Shown here one piece after another: positions 34,464-43,692 of a stretch of 64,000 nucleotides of DNA. Every line of letters starts with the position of its first letter. Position 1 is the stretch's first letter. Source of the DNA: Clostridium_AM sp900759715 (GTDB lineage Bacteria > Bacillota > Clostridia > Clostridiales > Clostridiaceae); contig CAAEXF010000103.1 in the NCBI GenBank assembly GCA_900759715.1, positions 1 through 64,000 on the forward strand. Reading direction: 5' to 3'. Below the pieces are notes generated by a model, which made no database searches, was not told where the DNA came from, and was given only the letters and a program-made list of their open reading frames with translations. The translations under genes and the position numbers were made by a program.

Positions 34464-36416
34464 TTATATTTTAAATCCTAAAAAATTAAAATAGTATATG
34501 AACCATATAAAAATAAAATTAGTTATAGTTAACATTGTAAAATAAATTTTTTCTGATTTTTCTGCTCTCTTTTTAATCCAAATATATATCAAATTAATTA
34601 AGCCAAAAATGCTTAAAACTGTTGATATTATTAGAAATCCTAAAGATGTATAAAGTAAATGTGCAAATGTAAAATCATTAATACTAATCATAACCATTGC
34701 GGCTATAATTGCTCCAATTATTCCAACTACATTAAGCATATCAATAACTAAGTTTACTGTCCTAATTAATTTAATACTGTTACTCTCTGCTTGTCTAAAC
34801 TTCCTTTTTATAAATAGAAGTATCGTTCTAATTATATTTATACTGAACATACCCATGGCGATAGCAAATATGACTATATTAAAGACTCTTCCTTGAAAAA
34901 AACTTATCTTTTCAAAGGAATCATGACTTACATCATTAAAAGCATAGGTTACTTTGCCATTATCATTTGTCTTAAATGCAATTTCCCCTTTTCCATCTTT
35001 CCTTGCAAACAATCCATCTTTCTTTTCAACAATAGTTGTAATTATTTCCTCTTTAGCATGAGTATATGTTTTAAGTGTTAATGTACCATCTTTATTATCT
35101 TTAATTTTAATATCCATTGAAGGGTCAAATAACATTCCAATCTTCATAATATTACTTTTTGCTATTCCATCATAACTTCTATATGTTCCTTCATATTTAC
35201 TAAAATCTTTAGATGAATTTGGCTTTATTTCATTGAAATCATTATTTTTACTAGGATAAAAAGAATCTAAAAACTCCTCTTCAAAATTAAATGGTAGTGG
35301 ATTTAAAGAATTAGTTGCTATATATATTCCTAAACCCTTCTTTGGCATTAAAAACAATGTTGTAGTGCTGCCTGATGGTAATCCACCTTCATGTTTTAAT
35401 ATTTCTTGTCCATTTCTATTGCTTCTTATAAATCCATAGCCCATTCCAGCCAATCTACTATCATTTGAAAATTGTTTCTCCTTCATCATTATTGATGCTT
35501 TTTCATTTAAAATTCTCTTTCCTTTAAACTCTCCATTATTTAAATGAGCTATCATAAAGTTTTCCATATCTTTAACTGTAGCATTTATTCCAGAAGACCC
35601 AGAAGTATATTGATAAGCTAAAGGACTTTCATTATAAGTACCATCTACTCCTCCAAGGCCATAACACTTAGCTGTATTATTATTTTTTAATCTAACTAAA
35701 CTATTTTCCATCTTTAGGGGTTCTAATATATTTTTCTTTATATACTCTTCATAACTAATACCAGATACCTTTTCTACAATATACCCTAGAAGGTTATATC
35801 CTTGATTACAATATCTACTAACGGTATTAGGTTCCCTTACTACCCTAGGTGTATGGTTATCAAAATAATACTCCTGTGACTTTATTGATTTTTCGTCCTT
35901 AGTACCTCCATTAAGTTCACTAGCTTCATCAAGTCCACTAGAATGGGTTAACAAGCTTGCACAAGTTACAGATTCCTTATAATTATTTATAACCTTATAA
36001 GGTTTTATATATTTATCAATGCTTTCATTTAAATCTATTTTCCCCTCTTCTTGCAGCTGCATTATAGCTGTTGCAGTAAATAATTTACTTACAGAAGCAG
36101 CTGGAAATACAGTTTTATCAGGATCTACAACTACCTTTGCCTTTACATCACTATATCCATATCCCTTTTTAAATACTTCCTTGCCATCCTTAACAACAGC
36201 TATAGCTGCACCTGGCACTGAATACTTATCCATATTTTTCTTAAAAAATTCATCCATAAATTGCTGCAAATCTTCACTATTATTTACATCTAAATGTTTC
36301 TCATTTTCTCCATTATTATTATAAATTTCACTTGCAAAACTATCGCTATTTAAGCCTAATATTATAAAAATAATACTTAATAATATTGCTATAAATCTTT
36401 TTGCTTTCATCTTCAT
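34464..36416 (-). CDS. Serine hydrolase (beta-lactamase/PBP class C family) with membrane anchor
   Basis: This 650-residue protein has a signal/anchor helix, an extracellular class-C-like domain and four or five C-terminal membrane helices (about 520-650). The SxxK motif is in AASVSKLFTATA, the YxN-type motif in RYCNQGYNLLG and a KTG-like HEGG in LKHEGGLPSG. Members are D-Ala-D-Ala peptidases, esterases or PBP4*-like proteins. The ATG at 36416 follows AAGGAG. It precedes a two-component system, suggesting control by cell-envelope signals. Confidence 0.85.
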   Translation of the reverse strand: MKMKAKRFIAILLSIIFIILGLNSDSFASEIYNNNGENEKHLDVNNSEDLQQFMDEFFKKNMDKYSVPGAAIAVVKDGKEVFKKGYGYSDVKAKVVVDPDKTVFPAASVSKLFTATAIMQLQEEGKIDLNESIDKYIKPYKVINNYKESVTCASLLTHSSGLDEASELNGGTKDEKSIKSQEYYFDNHTPRVVREPNTVSRYCNQGYNLLGYIVEKVSGISYEEYIKKNILEPLKMENSLVRLKNNNTAKCYGLGGVDGTYNESPLAYQYTSGSSGINATVKDMENFMIAHLNNGEFKGKRILNEKASIMMKEKQFSNDSRLAGMGYGFIRSNRNGQEILKHEGGLPSGSTTTLFLMPKKGLGIYIATNSLNPLPFNFEEEFLDSFYPSKNNDFNEIKPNSSKDFSKYEGTYRSYDGIAKSNIMKIGMLFDPSMDIKIKDNKDGTLTLKTYTHAKEEIITTIVEKKDGLFARKDGKGEIAFKTNDNGKVTYAFNDVSHDSFEKISFFQGRVFNIVIFAIAMGMFSINIIRTILLFIKRKFRQAESNSIKLIRTVNLVIDMLNVVGIIGAIIAAMVMISINDFTFAHLLYTSLGFLIISTVLSIFGLINLIYIWIKKRAEKSEKIYFTMLTITNFIFIWFIYYFNFLGFKI

Positions 36417-36580
36417 GAGTACCAACTCCTTAATTATTTATAGTTAAATTTTACATAAAAATAAGTTTCTAATTTTAACTTTTTTCTTACGAAAAATTAA
36501 AATTTATCTATAAAAAATATAAAAAGCAGTATTATTCCTTTATTTTTTTGTATAATGAATATAAAAAGGAGGATTTAATC

Positions 36581-36985
36581 ATGAGTAACACATTCAAATA
36601 TGATATTAAAACCACAAAAGAAGAGCAATTTATTAATATAAGCCATCTTGTTGAAAAGTCTGTTAAAGAAAGTGCTATTAAGAATGGAATAGCAGTAATT
36701 TTTTCTCCCCATACTACCGGTGGTATAACAATAAACGAAAATGCGGATCCTGATGTAACTAGAGATATGATTATTACTTTAGATAAACTTATACCTATTA
36801 AAGGAGATTATAAGCATTTTGAAGGGAATTCCCATGCCCATCTTAAAGCTTCATATATGGGCTCTAGTGCTACTGTCATAATAGAAGATGGAGATCTTCT
36901 TACAGGAACATGGCAGGGAATTTATTTCTGTGAATTTGATGGCCCTAGGAATAGAAAGGTTTATATAAAGGTTATTGAGGGATAA
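36581..36985 (+). CDS. YjbQ/UPF0047 family protein
   Basis: This 134-residue protein (from MSNTFKYDI) has the family blocks FSPHTTGGITINENAD, GNSHAHLKAS and GTWQGIYFCEFDGPR with conserved His residues. Characterised members show thiamine phosphate synthase-like side activity; the natural role is unsettled. The ATG at 36581 follows AAAAGGAGG; a longer frame adds 11 unlikely residues. It is a single gene ended by a terminator. Confidence 0.9.
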   Translation: MSNTFKYDIKTTKEEQFINISHLVEKSVKESAIKNGIAVIFSPHTTGGITINENADPDVTRDMIITLDKLIPIKGDYKHFEGNSHAHLKASYMGSSATVIIEDGDLLTGTWQGIYFCEFDGPRNRKVYIKVIEG

Positions 36986-37123
36986 TAACTTATATATAAA
37001 AGAAAGAGAACTTAGAGCATTGCAATAGCTAAGCTTAAAAATTTCATCTTCTGTATTCATACTCGTCTTCATGTTTCAATTGATAGGTGCTTAAATATAT
37101 TTAACTAACTAAATATATTTTTA

Positions 37124-37169
37124 AATATTAAAAAACTAGCTTAATATCAATATACTAAGCTAGTCTTAT
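37124..37169. repeat. 46-bp repeat containing a terminator, copy A
   Basis: The stem ACTAGCTTA/TAAGCTAGT (37135-37143, 37156-37164) has T-rich sequence on both strands, serving the YjbQ gene and possibly the convergent gene. The 46-base block is identical to 45290-45335. A second shared block (ATTTAACTAACTAAATATA) lies directly upstream here and about 175 bases away in the other copy. Confidence 0.75.
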
Positions 37170-37264
37170 TTACATTTATGTTGCAATCTAAAACAGCGTA
37201 TATTCGATATTGGTCCTCCAGTTATTAATGATGGGCCTATTGACTGCTGCCTATGCTAAAATAG

Positions 37265-37807
37265 TTACCTAGCAGCCCTGTAATATGGAGAATGGGGTAT
37301 TTGCATTTTAACCGGGCACACATGGTAATAGTAACAATTTCTACAGTTATTATCATAGAAGCGCTTAGCAATAACAACCTCTTCTTCCTCTTCTTCTGAA
37401 GGCTCCTGATTTTCTTGAGGGATTTGAGTTTTTTTCATTGCTTCGTGACATTTTATTTTTCTTATCCTATCATACAAAATTTTCCCATGCTTATCGGTGG
37501 TAACTGAATCTCTATCATGGCTTATTATCTTGTCCCAAAATTCAGTATCCATTTCAGTCCAGATGTAAACCCACCCACTTTTACAAGACTCTATTTCCTT
37601 TATTATTTGATCTTTATCCATAGTAGCACCCGGTGGTTCCGGAGGAATGTAATTAGGTGGTTCATCCCTAAATACGGACATTTCTAATGGTGATTCTTTC
37701 ATCCTCGGTACTATTCTTCCGTGGCCTGAGCTATAGTAATACGGCATAGGAATTAATTGATTCTTGTAAGAACACTGATTAAAATATTGACAGTTGTAAC
37801 AATGCAT
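37265..37807 (-). CDS. Cys-framed Tyr-rich protein A (probable spore surface)
   Basis: This 180-residue protein belongs to no family I recognise, but it is a clear paralog of the one at 39747-40289. Shared parts are the N-terminal CYNCQYFNQCSYKNQLIPMP, a central stretch (YIPPEPPG; KSGWVYIWTEM; HGKILYDRIRKI) and the C-terminal FYDNNCRNCYYYHVCP. An acidic linker (EEEEEE) varies between them. Paired Cys clusters at both ends and many Tyr suggest disulfide or tyrosine cross-linking in a spore layer. A sigma-K-like promoter precedes it. Confidence 0.7.
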   Translation of the reverse strand: MHCYNCQYFNQCSYKNQLIPMPYYYSSGHGRIVPRMKESPLEMSVFRDEPPNYIPPEPPGATMDKDQIIKEIESCKSGWVYIWTEMDTEFWDKIISHDRDSVTTDKHGKILYDRIRKIKCHEAMKKTQIPQENQEPSEEEEEEVVIAKRFYDNNCRNCYYYHVCPVKMQIPHSPYYRAAR

Positions 37808-37852
37808 AAGATATTCTCCTTTTAATCATTACTATAAAAATGTACTTTAAAA

Positions 37853-37881
37853 TATTTTATGATATTAAAGAATCAAGTGTT
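37853..37881 (-). promoter_or_regulatory. Sigma-K-like promoter of Cys-framed gene A
   Basis: On the minus strand AACA-N16-CATAAAATA. The surrounding bases are nearly identical to those of the promoter at 40337-40365. Confidence 0.65.
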
Positions 37882-37953
37882 ACTATCTTTAAAATATAAA
37901 AATTATACAACAAAACCCAATAAATTAATCAGTGAAAGGAGTTTCTCTAGATT

Positions 37954-39669
37954 TTAATTAAAAGATCTCCAAAACTCCCCATTAACATTTATGATATTCA
38001 AAATTTCCTTGTAGGGAATCTTGAAAGTTGGAAATCCGGCGGCAAAGGGAGCTATTTGATAGGGTTTAAAATAAATATACAATGCATTTTCATCTACATA
38101 AAAAGGCTGATCTTTACTTATTCCTTTATAGCTGCCTGGGAACACATAGAAATGCTGAATACCCTTCTTTATTTGTTCTCCTATAATATCACTTAACACC
38201 TGTACATAGTTGCTGTTTTCTTTAAACAAATCCTTAAGCTCATAAAACCTTCCAGTAACAAGATCTATATGCTCATAAGTTTTAATTGGCATACCATGAA
38301 TTGCGCCTAAAGGATAATAATAGCCATTAAGTTCTAAAACTAATAGATTCTTTTTAAAAAACTCTATAGAAAAATCCCCGCCATAGTTATATTCAAGTTG
38401 AGCACTAGAATCAATTGGTTTAACCTGAGATAACTGTTTTAGCCTTTCATTTACATTTGCCTCTAAAGCTGCATTTTTCATTCCTTCTATTTGAGGATAG
38501 TATACTAAATAGTCCTTATTAGGTTTATATTTTATCTCCCTTATTCTATACATATTATTTAGCGGAATTATGGTACTTTGTTTCCACAAGATTCTTCCAT
38601 TCTTATCAAAGTAGGTTAATCTATTATCCACAAATGCTCTAATTAGCTCACCTACAGAAGTAAGGCCTCCACTGCCATTAACAATAGGTAGATTCCTTAC
38701 TACTCTTCCTTTATCATCTATGAAGAATGTATTTTTATCATCATAAGCAGAAGCCAAACCATTTTTATATCTGGAAACACCAAAATAAATAAAATCAGTT
38801 AAGAAATTGCCTTGAGTATCAGCAATGGAATATTTAGAACCTATAAATGGTTTTTCTTTTACAATTGCTTTACCAACCGCCACTTTATTTTCACCTAAGA
38901 GGATTATATCATTGTATTCAGGCCTTATTATATAATTACCAATTTTATCTATAAGCCCATATTTATTTGTACCACTATCAGAGCCATTGGTCACTATAGC
39001 TCTTCCTTCACTAAAAGCCAGCGCCATGGTGAACTTTGGTTTTATTATCACTCTTCCATTTTCGTCAATATAGCCATATTTACCTTCTCTATTTTCTTTA
39101 AAAGCTAAAAGACCATCACCTAAGTTACCCACAAAGTAATATTTATACCTATTGAGAATCTCTCCGCTCAGGCCTATTAGTGCGAACTCGTTATCCTTAA
39201 TCTTAACCACTGCTTTTCCATCTACAAAATCACTCGCATATTCATATTGAAGGGGTATCACATCTTTTCCCTGTCTATCTAAATATCCATAAAGATATTT
39301 TCCCTCATCATTAAAACCTGATGCTAAAGCTCTTCCATTTTTAAAATTTCCTATAAAATCATATTTTTTTGTGTTTAGCACCCTTCCACTTTCATCAATT
39401 ACTTTAGACTGTCGATTATTTATAGCTACTGCACGGCCTTCAGAAAATTGATTAATAAAATTATACTTAGGATTTACAACATAATTTCCAGAAGTATTAA
39501 TGATGCCAAAAACATCATTAATTCCTACTATAGCAAGCCCATTATCCTGAAAATCATCAGCATAATCAAAAATAGGTTTGATTACAAAATTACCTTTATT
39601 GTCTATAAATCCCCATTTATCTCCATTTAAAGTTTTTATCTTTGCTGAGTAGAGGTTTATGAATCTCAT
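37954..39669 (-). CDS. WG-repeat protein with C-terminal DUF3298
   Basis: This 571-residue protein contains about eight WG-type beta-propeller-like repeats (WGFIDNKGNFVIKPIFDYA, then many YGLID, YGYID variants) from residue 10 to about 390. The C-terminal 180 residues match DUF3298/DUF4163-type domains (YGGDFSIEF, then YFKPYQIAPFAAGFPTFKIPY). No signal peptide is seen from the start used. The ATG at 39669 follows GGGGAG; a longer frame starts inside the preceding gene. It is probably co-transcribed with Cys-framed gene B and may share the spore-surface context. Confidence 0.85.
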   Translation of the reverse strand: MRFINLYSAKIKTLNGDKWGFIDNKGNFVIKPIFDYADDFQDNGLAIVGINDVFGIINTSGNYVVNPKYNFINQFSEGRAVAINNRQSKVIDESGRVLNTKKYDFIGNFKNGRALASGFNDEGKYLYGYLDRQGKDVIPLQYEYASDFVDGKAVVKIKDNEFALIGLSGEILNRYKYYFVGNLGDGLLAFKENREGKYGYIDENGRVIIKPKFTMALAFSEGRAIVTNGSDSGTNKYGLIDKIGNYIIRPEYNDIILLGENKVAVGKAIVKEKPFIGSKYSIADTQGNFLTDFIYFGVSRYKNGLASAYDDKNTFFIDDKGRVVRNLPIVNGSGGLTSVGELIRAFVDNRLTYFDKNGRILWKQSTIIPLNNMYRIREIKYKPNKDYLVYYPQIEGMKNAALEANVNERLKQLSQVKPIDSSAQLEYNYGGDFSIEFFKKNLLVLELNGYYYPLGAIHGMPIKTYEHIDLVTGRFYELKDLFKENSNYVQVLSDIIGEQIKKGIQHFYVFPGSYKGISKDQPFYVDENALYIYFKPYQIAPFAAGFPTFKIPYKEILNIINVNGEFWRSFN

Positions 39670-39746
39670 AATTAATTCTCCCCAAGGAGGTATAAAACTT
39701 TGAACCATGTCCAATTTACATAAACTATTCCACATAATAAAATCTT

Positions 39747-40289
39747 CTAAAATGTATAGTACTGGGTAAAGTATGAAGAATGGGATGTTTTCATTATAGC
39801 CGGGCATGCATGGTAATAGTAACAGTTTCTACAATTATTATCATAGAAGCGCTCAGCACTAGCATACTCATCTTCATCTAAAGGCTCATTATTCTCTTGG
39901 GGAGTTTGATCTAATTCCATTGGTCTAGGACATGATATTTTTCTTATCCTATCATACAAAATTTTCCCATGATTTTTAGTAGTAACTGAATCATCATTGT
40001 GGCTTACTATCTTGGCCCAAAAATCATCCCCCATTTTAGTCCAGATATAAATCCACTTACTTTTACAAGACTCTATTACCCTTATTATTTCATCTTCATT
40101 CATAGTACCACCCGGTGGTTCCGGAGGAATGTAATCAGGTTCTTCATCTCCAAGTACAGACATTTCTACTGGGGGTTCTTCCATCTCTGATCCTACTCTA
40201 CTATGACTTGGACTATAGTAGTATGGCATAGGAATTAATTTATTCCTATAAGAACACTGGTTGAAATATTGACAGTTGTAACAATACAT
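39747..40289 (-). CDS. Cys-framed Tyr-rich protein B (probable spore surface)
   Basis: This 180-residue paralog of the protein at 37265 has the same CYNCQYFNQC start, PPEPPGG linker, WIYIWTKM centre and NNCRNCYYYHACP end. The pair brackets the WG-repeat gene, as if a two- or three-gene unit had been duplicated or split. No signal peptide is present. Its promoter is sigma-K-like. Function is not known; a coat or exosporium role is inferred from composition, promoter and lack of an export signal. Confidence 0.7.
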   Translation of the reverse strand: MYCYNCQYFNQCSYRNKLIPMPYYYSPSHSRVGSEMEEPPVEMSVLGDEEPDYIPPEPPGGTMNEDEIIRVIESCKSKWIYIWTKMGDDFWAKIVSHNDDSVTTKNHGKILYDRIRKISCPRPMELDQTPQENNEPLDEDEYASAERFYDNNCRNCYYYHACPAIMKTSHSSYFTQYYTF

Positions 40290-40336
40290 AAGACATTCTC
40301 CTTTTAATCATTGCTATAAAAAAGTTTACTATAAAA

Positions 40337-40365
40337 TATTTTATGATATTTAAAAAGCAAGTGTT
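40337..40365 (-). promoter_or_regulatory. Sigma-K-like promoter of Cys-framed gene B
   Basis: AACA-N16-CATAAAATA on the minus strand, with extended similarity (GTAACACTTG) to the promoter of gene A. Confidence 0.65.
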
Positions 40366-40407
40366 ACTATAGCATGAATATATAACCATAAGTTTAAAGC
40401 AAATAGT

Positions 40408-40436
40408 AACATCTATCTGTTAAATATCATATTATA
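40408..40436 (+). promoter_or_regulatory. Sigma-K-like promoter, divergent from gene B
   Basis: AACA (40408-40411), 16 bases, then CATATTATA (40428-40436). It reads toward the Cys-rich gene at 40644, about 200 bases on. The leader contains a perfect palindrome AGTATGCTTTAAAGCATACT at about 40586-40605. An open frame without a start runs to 40645; I do not call it a gene. Confidence 0.55.
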
Positions 40437-40643
40437 ATTTTGTAAGTATTTTATCTCAATAAATTTTCCTATGCAGGTAACATAAATAGAGTCTAATGGG
40501 ATAATGATGAAATAATGGGTTCACAAATAATGTACAGAAACAACGGAAATAGATGAAGATAAGTATCTACTAGACGAGGAAGAGTATGCTTTAAAGCATA
40601 CTATAGATAAAATTAATATCAATTATATAAGGAAGGGAAAAGA

Positions 40644-41087
40644 ATGAATTGTTGTTATCAGTGTTTTTATCAGTGCCCTTATGTGGTAAGAGGAACTTTT
40701 AATTCTCCAAGATGCTATCGTCCTTACTATGATAATTTTTATCACAGGCAAGAAGAAGGAGATTTAGAAGTTGAGGAAGAATACCCACCTCCAGCAGCAC
40801 CAGGTACTTTTTTAGCTGTAGACCCTAGCTTTGCAAGAAGAGTTGCTAGACGCTGCCAGGAAAGAAGAAGACCTAGGCTTGAGGTAACTTTGAGCAGTGG
40901 TGAAGTAGTTACATTAAGAAATTTTAGAGCAGGAGAGGATAGTTTAGTCGGAACAAATGTAAGGACTGGGGATGATGAAGTATTTGATTATACTACAATA
41001 AATAGACTTAGATGCTTACGAAGAAGAGCGAGAAATGGAAATCCTTATGAATACCAGTATGAGGAATGTGACTGTAGAGAAACATGA
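40644..41087 (+). CDS. Cys/Arg-rich protein C (probable spore surface)
   Basis: This 147-residue protein starts NCCYQCFYQCPYVVRG and ends ECDCRET, again Cys-framed, with an Arg-rich middle (FARRVARRCQERRRP). The central region (LEVTLSSGEVVTLRNFRAG) is beta-like and resembles small spore-coat-associated domains, but I do not recognise a named family. There is no signal peptide. It follows GGAAGGG and its stop codon is directly followed by the next gene's ATG. A sigma-K-like promoter lies 200 bases upstream. Confidence 0.65.
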   Translation: MNCCYQCFYQCPYVVRGTFNSPRCYRPYYDNFYHRQEEGDLEVEEEYPPPAAPGTFLAVDPSFARRVARRCQERRRPRLEVTLSSGEVVTLRNFRAGEDSLVGTNVRTGDDEVFDYTTINRLRCLRRRARNGNPYEYQYEECDCRET

Positions 41088-41465
41088 ATGTTTAAAAAAA
41101 TCACACTTGAAAGAACGCCCTGCTTTGGTGCCTGTCCTGAATATAAAATTGAAATAGAAAATACGGGAAAAGTTACATGGACTGGAATTAAGAATGTTTC
41201 CAAACTAGGAAAACATGAGTGGACTATATCCCCTGAAGCAGTAAATGAATTAAATGATTTAATAAATAAATTTGGATACGCTGAATATGTGTATAATCCT
41301 TCTGGACCTTCTAAAACTGATTTTCCGAGCGTTATAACTTCTGTAGAATTTACCAATGGATATACTAAAAAAATAGTTCATTACTTAGGTGATACATTGA
41401 GTTCAAATGCACTCACAGAATTTGAAAATAAAATAGAGGAAATTGCAACTTCAGGCGTTAAATGA
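41088..41465 (+). CDS. DUF6438-like protein
   Basis: This 125-residue protein begins with the family pattern ITLERTPCFGACPEYKIEI. It has no signal peptide here, unlike many relatives. It starts one base after the stop of the Cys-rich gene, with only a weak ribosome binding site inside that gene, so it depends on translational coupling. The function of the family is unknown; joint expression suggests a surface or sporulation link. Confidence 0.75.
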   Translation: MFKKITLERTPCFGACPEYKIEIENTGKVTWTGIKNVSKLGKHEWTISPEAVNELNDLINKFGYAEYVYNPSGPSKTDFPSVITSVEFTNGYTKKIVHYLGDTLSSNALTEFENKIEEIATSGVK

Positions 41466-41554
41466 TCCATTAATTGTTTTCTACCATGCTGGCAAAACTA
41501 ATCTATTATCTCCATTACTGCTTATCCTTCCAAAATTTTATTATATCAAAAGTA

Positions 41555-41580
41555 AGCCTGCATTTTTATAGATGCAGGCT
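41555..41580. terminator. Bidirectional terminator
   Basis: AGCCTGCAT (41555-41563) pairs with ATGCAGGCT (41572-41580), between convergent genes. Confidence 0.75.
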
Positions 41581-41628
41581 CTAATTGCTTTACAATATAA
41601 GAATTATGTATTCATTTTATGCTATTAT

Positions 41629-42168
41629 TCATCTAACCTGCCAATACGCATTTAGAATATGTGCATAAAGTACATATACTGGCTGATTTCCATCTAAAAC
41701 TAATGTTTTACAAGATGCTTCTTTCAAACGAAGCATATGGCTTGCTAATGAATTAACCGCATTTTCATCGTCAATAAGATAGGTTCTACACCAGTCAAGA
41801 AACTCACAGGTCAAGTGATAGTGATCTCCACCAGGAAGCATCCTTTCCCCGAATCTTGCAAACTCTCTGTCATAAATTCTCTTCATGCGAATCTCCTCAT
41901 CAAGTATCAGCAGCACCAGCAACTCCCTATCATTGAATCCTTCAGGGTTCCAAGAATGCACAGAACCTGAAACAACATAATCTTGATGATTAGCAATATC
42001 ATCGTTATACATCTTAAAACGTTCTTCAACCGGATGATTTTCAGTAAAAGAGCTGTCTTTCCATAAATATTTGTCTGTATCAATCCAGTAAACACCAGTT
42101 TTTTCACTTATATATTTGCATAATGTACTTTTCCCTGTGCCTGAGGCACCTATAACCTGTATTTTCAT
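41629..42168 (-). CDS. P-loop adenylate-kinase-like protein
   Basis: This 179-residue cytosolic protein has Walker A GASGTGKST (residues 7-15) and a topology-like motif IDTDKYLW typical of FlaR/adenylate-kinase-like phosphotransferases of unknown substrate. It lies 31 bases after the MFS gene and has its own ribosome binding site, GGGGGG. Base composition is a little higher in GC than neighbours, as for the MFS gene, so the two may have arrived together. Confidence 0.8.
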   Translation of the reverse strand: MKIQVIGASGTGKSTLCKYISEKTGVYWIDTDKYLWKDSSFTENHPVEERFKMYNDDIANHQDYVVSGSVHSWNPEGFNDRELLVLLILDEEIRMKRIYDREFARFGERMLPGGDHYHLTCEFLDWCRTYLIDDENAVNSLASHMLRLKEASCKTLVLDGNQPVYVLYAHILNAYWQVR

Positions 42169-42199
42169 ATTAATACTCTTGTCCCCCCTTTTTAAAATA

Positions 42200-43366
42200 T
42201 TATACTGTTCTTTCTTCTCCTGCTTTTAAACTAACGGGCAAAAGAAATACTGCCATAACAATCAAGCATATTATCGGCACATTCCATGAGTGCCAAATAT
42301 CAAAAATAACTCCCATTATAAATGGGCCTACAGCTGCCAGTGAATAACCCATTGCCTGTGACATTCCTGATAAGCTTGCAGCCTCTTGTGCCCCACAGGA
42401 GCGGAGTCCGATAAAAGACATTGCAAGACTTATGCAGGCTCCTGAACAAAAACCACATATCAAAACTGAAACTGTAATAAGTATGGTGTTATCTGCAAAG
42501 AGAAATAGCATTAATCCAAGAGCATATACAAAAGAAATGCTACCTGCTAGTGCCTTCTGATTCCTCTTTCTTACTGCTAGCAGCGGAACAGAAAATGAAG
42601 CCGGAATTCCCATAAACTGATATGCCGAAGCATAATAGCCCGCTGTTTCGGCATGGATTCCTTTTGCCTGAAGTATAGTTGGCAGCCATGCTACAAAGCA
42701 ATAGAACAATAAGGACTGAGTACCCATGTACAAAGTAACCGACCATGCTACAGATGATTTATACATGTTCTTTTTGGGAGCTTCTTTGTAAGACTTTTTA
42801 TCTTCTAGCTGTAAATTCCTATGCAGAATCCATATGGCTATTGTTATAACTGTAAGAATCAGCCACACTGCTAAAGCATTTTTCCATCCCAACCCTGCCT
42901 TTGTTGCAAGTGGAACACTAATTCCAGAAGAGATCCCAGCAAAGATTGTCATTGATGTTGTGTAAATGCTTGTCATCATTCCGACTTTATCTGGATACTG
43001 CGATTTTATAATACTAGGGAGCAAGACGTTACCAACTGATATTGCCGTACCAATTATAGCCGTCCCAATAAACAAGCCTGCTGTTCCTGTATAAGAACGA
43101 ACAACAATCCCAAAGGCCAATGTAATAAGTGAGTAAAACATAAGTTGTCCAGCATTGAATTTCTTGCTTAGGCTGCCGATAAAAGGAGATGCTATTGCAA
43201 AAGTAATAAGCGGAATAGTTGTAATGATTCCCGCAGAGCTTCCCGATAGATTCAGCTCCGTTTTTATGATACTGACAAGTGAACCGACTCCTGTAATAGG
43301 TGATCTTAAATTAAATGCTGCAAACACAATAGCTAAAATCAATAAAATATTCCTCTTTTTATTCAT
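42200..43366 (-). CDS. MFS transporter, CynX/NimT-like
   Basis: This 388-residue protein has twelve membrane helices. NLRSPITGVGSLVSIIK and the loop motif GSLSKKFNAGQ near the second helix fit the cyanate/nitroimidazole-type MFS subfamily. The substrate is unknown. A strong ribosome binding site, AAGGAG, precedes the ATG. Upstream lies a short open frame with a perfect AGGAGGT (43414-43482) that looks like a leader peptide. GC is visibly higher than in flanking genes, consistent with transfer. Confidence 0.88.
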   Translation of the reverse strand: MNKKRNILLILAIVFAAFNLRSPITGVGSLVSIIKTELNLSGSSAGIITTIPLITFAIASPFIGSLSKKFNAGQLMFYSLITLAFGIVVRSYTGTAGLFIGTAIIGTAISVGNVLLPSIIKSQYPDKVGMMTSIYTTSMTIFAGISSGISVPLATKAGLGWKNALAVWLILTVITIAIWILHRNLQLEDKKSYKEAPKKNMYKSSVAWSVTLYMGTQSLLFYCFVAWLPTILQAKGIHAETAGYYASAYQFMGIPASFSVPLLAVRKRNQKALAGSISFVYALGLMLFLFADNTILITVSVLICGFCSGACISLAMSFIGLRSCGAQEAASLSGMSQAMGYSLAAVGPFIMGVIFDIWHSWNVPIICLIVMAVFLLPVSLKAGEERTV

Positions 43367-43413
43367 CTATAAAATTCTCCTTATAATAATTAATTTGATT
43401 AACTATGATAAGA

Positions 43414-43482
43414 CTATTTATCTGCAATAAGTGCCTGTATTATTTCGAAATTATATATAGGAAGATAAGCTTTAGAAATCAC
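43414..43482 (-). CDS. 22-residue leader peptide candidate
   Basis: A GTG-started frame (about MISKAYLPIYNFEIIQALIA plus two residues) follows a perfect AGGAGGT at 8 bases and ends 48 bases before the MFS start. Part of it (CTTCCTATATATAATT) is nearly complementary to the MFS ribosome-binding region (AATTATTATAAGGAG). This is the layout of translation attenuation in resistance genes. No homology is claimed; the peptide is too short for that. Confidence 0.5.
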   Translation of the reverse strand: MISKAYLPIYNFEIIQALIADK

Positions 43483-43591
43483 TTTAAAACACCTCCTAAA
43501 AATAGTAACTTTCATTAGGATTTCAGTAAAAATTATAACACTGCATAAAATATATCACAATATTTTCTATATTTGTTCAAAAATAAAATTT

Positions 43592-43625
43592 AAGCCACTG
43601 CCTTATAATTAAGCAATGGCTTTTT
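43592..43625. terminator. Hairpin of the AAGCC-TGC family
   Basis: AAGCCACTGC pairs with GCAATGGCTT (one mismatch) followed by TTT. The rest of 43367-43805 holds the leader peptide and the next terminator; no other gene was seen. Confidence 0.55.
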
Positions 43626-43692
43626 ACATCAAATTATAACTTTTGTGCAGCTAAACTAAGTGTAAATATCCTTACTACTCTATGTAAATAAA

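Noticed and set aside
39670..39807. 46-codon N-terminal extension of the WG-repeat protein
   Set aside because: It would overlap the preceding gene and lacks a ribosome binding site; GGGGAG precedes the ATG at 39669.
40540..40643. Open frame without start (TETTEIDEDKYLLDEEEY-like) before the Cys-rich gene
   Set aside because: It has no start codon or ribosome binding site and contains a perfect palindrome; treated as leader DNA or a worn remnant.
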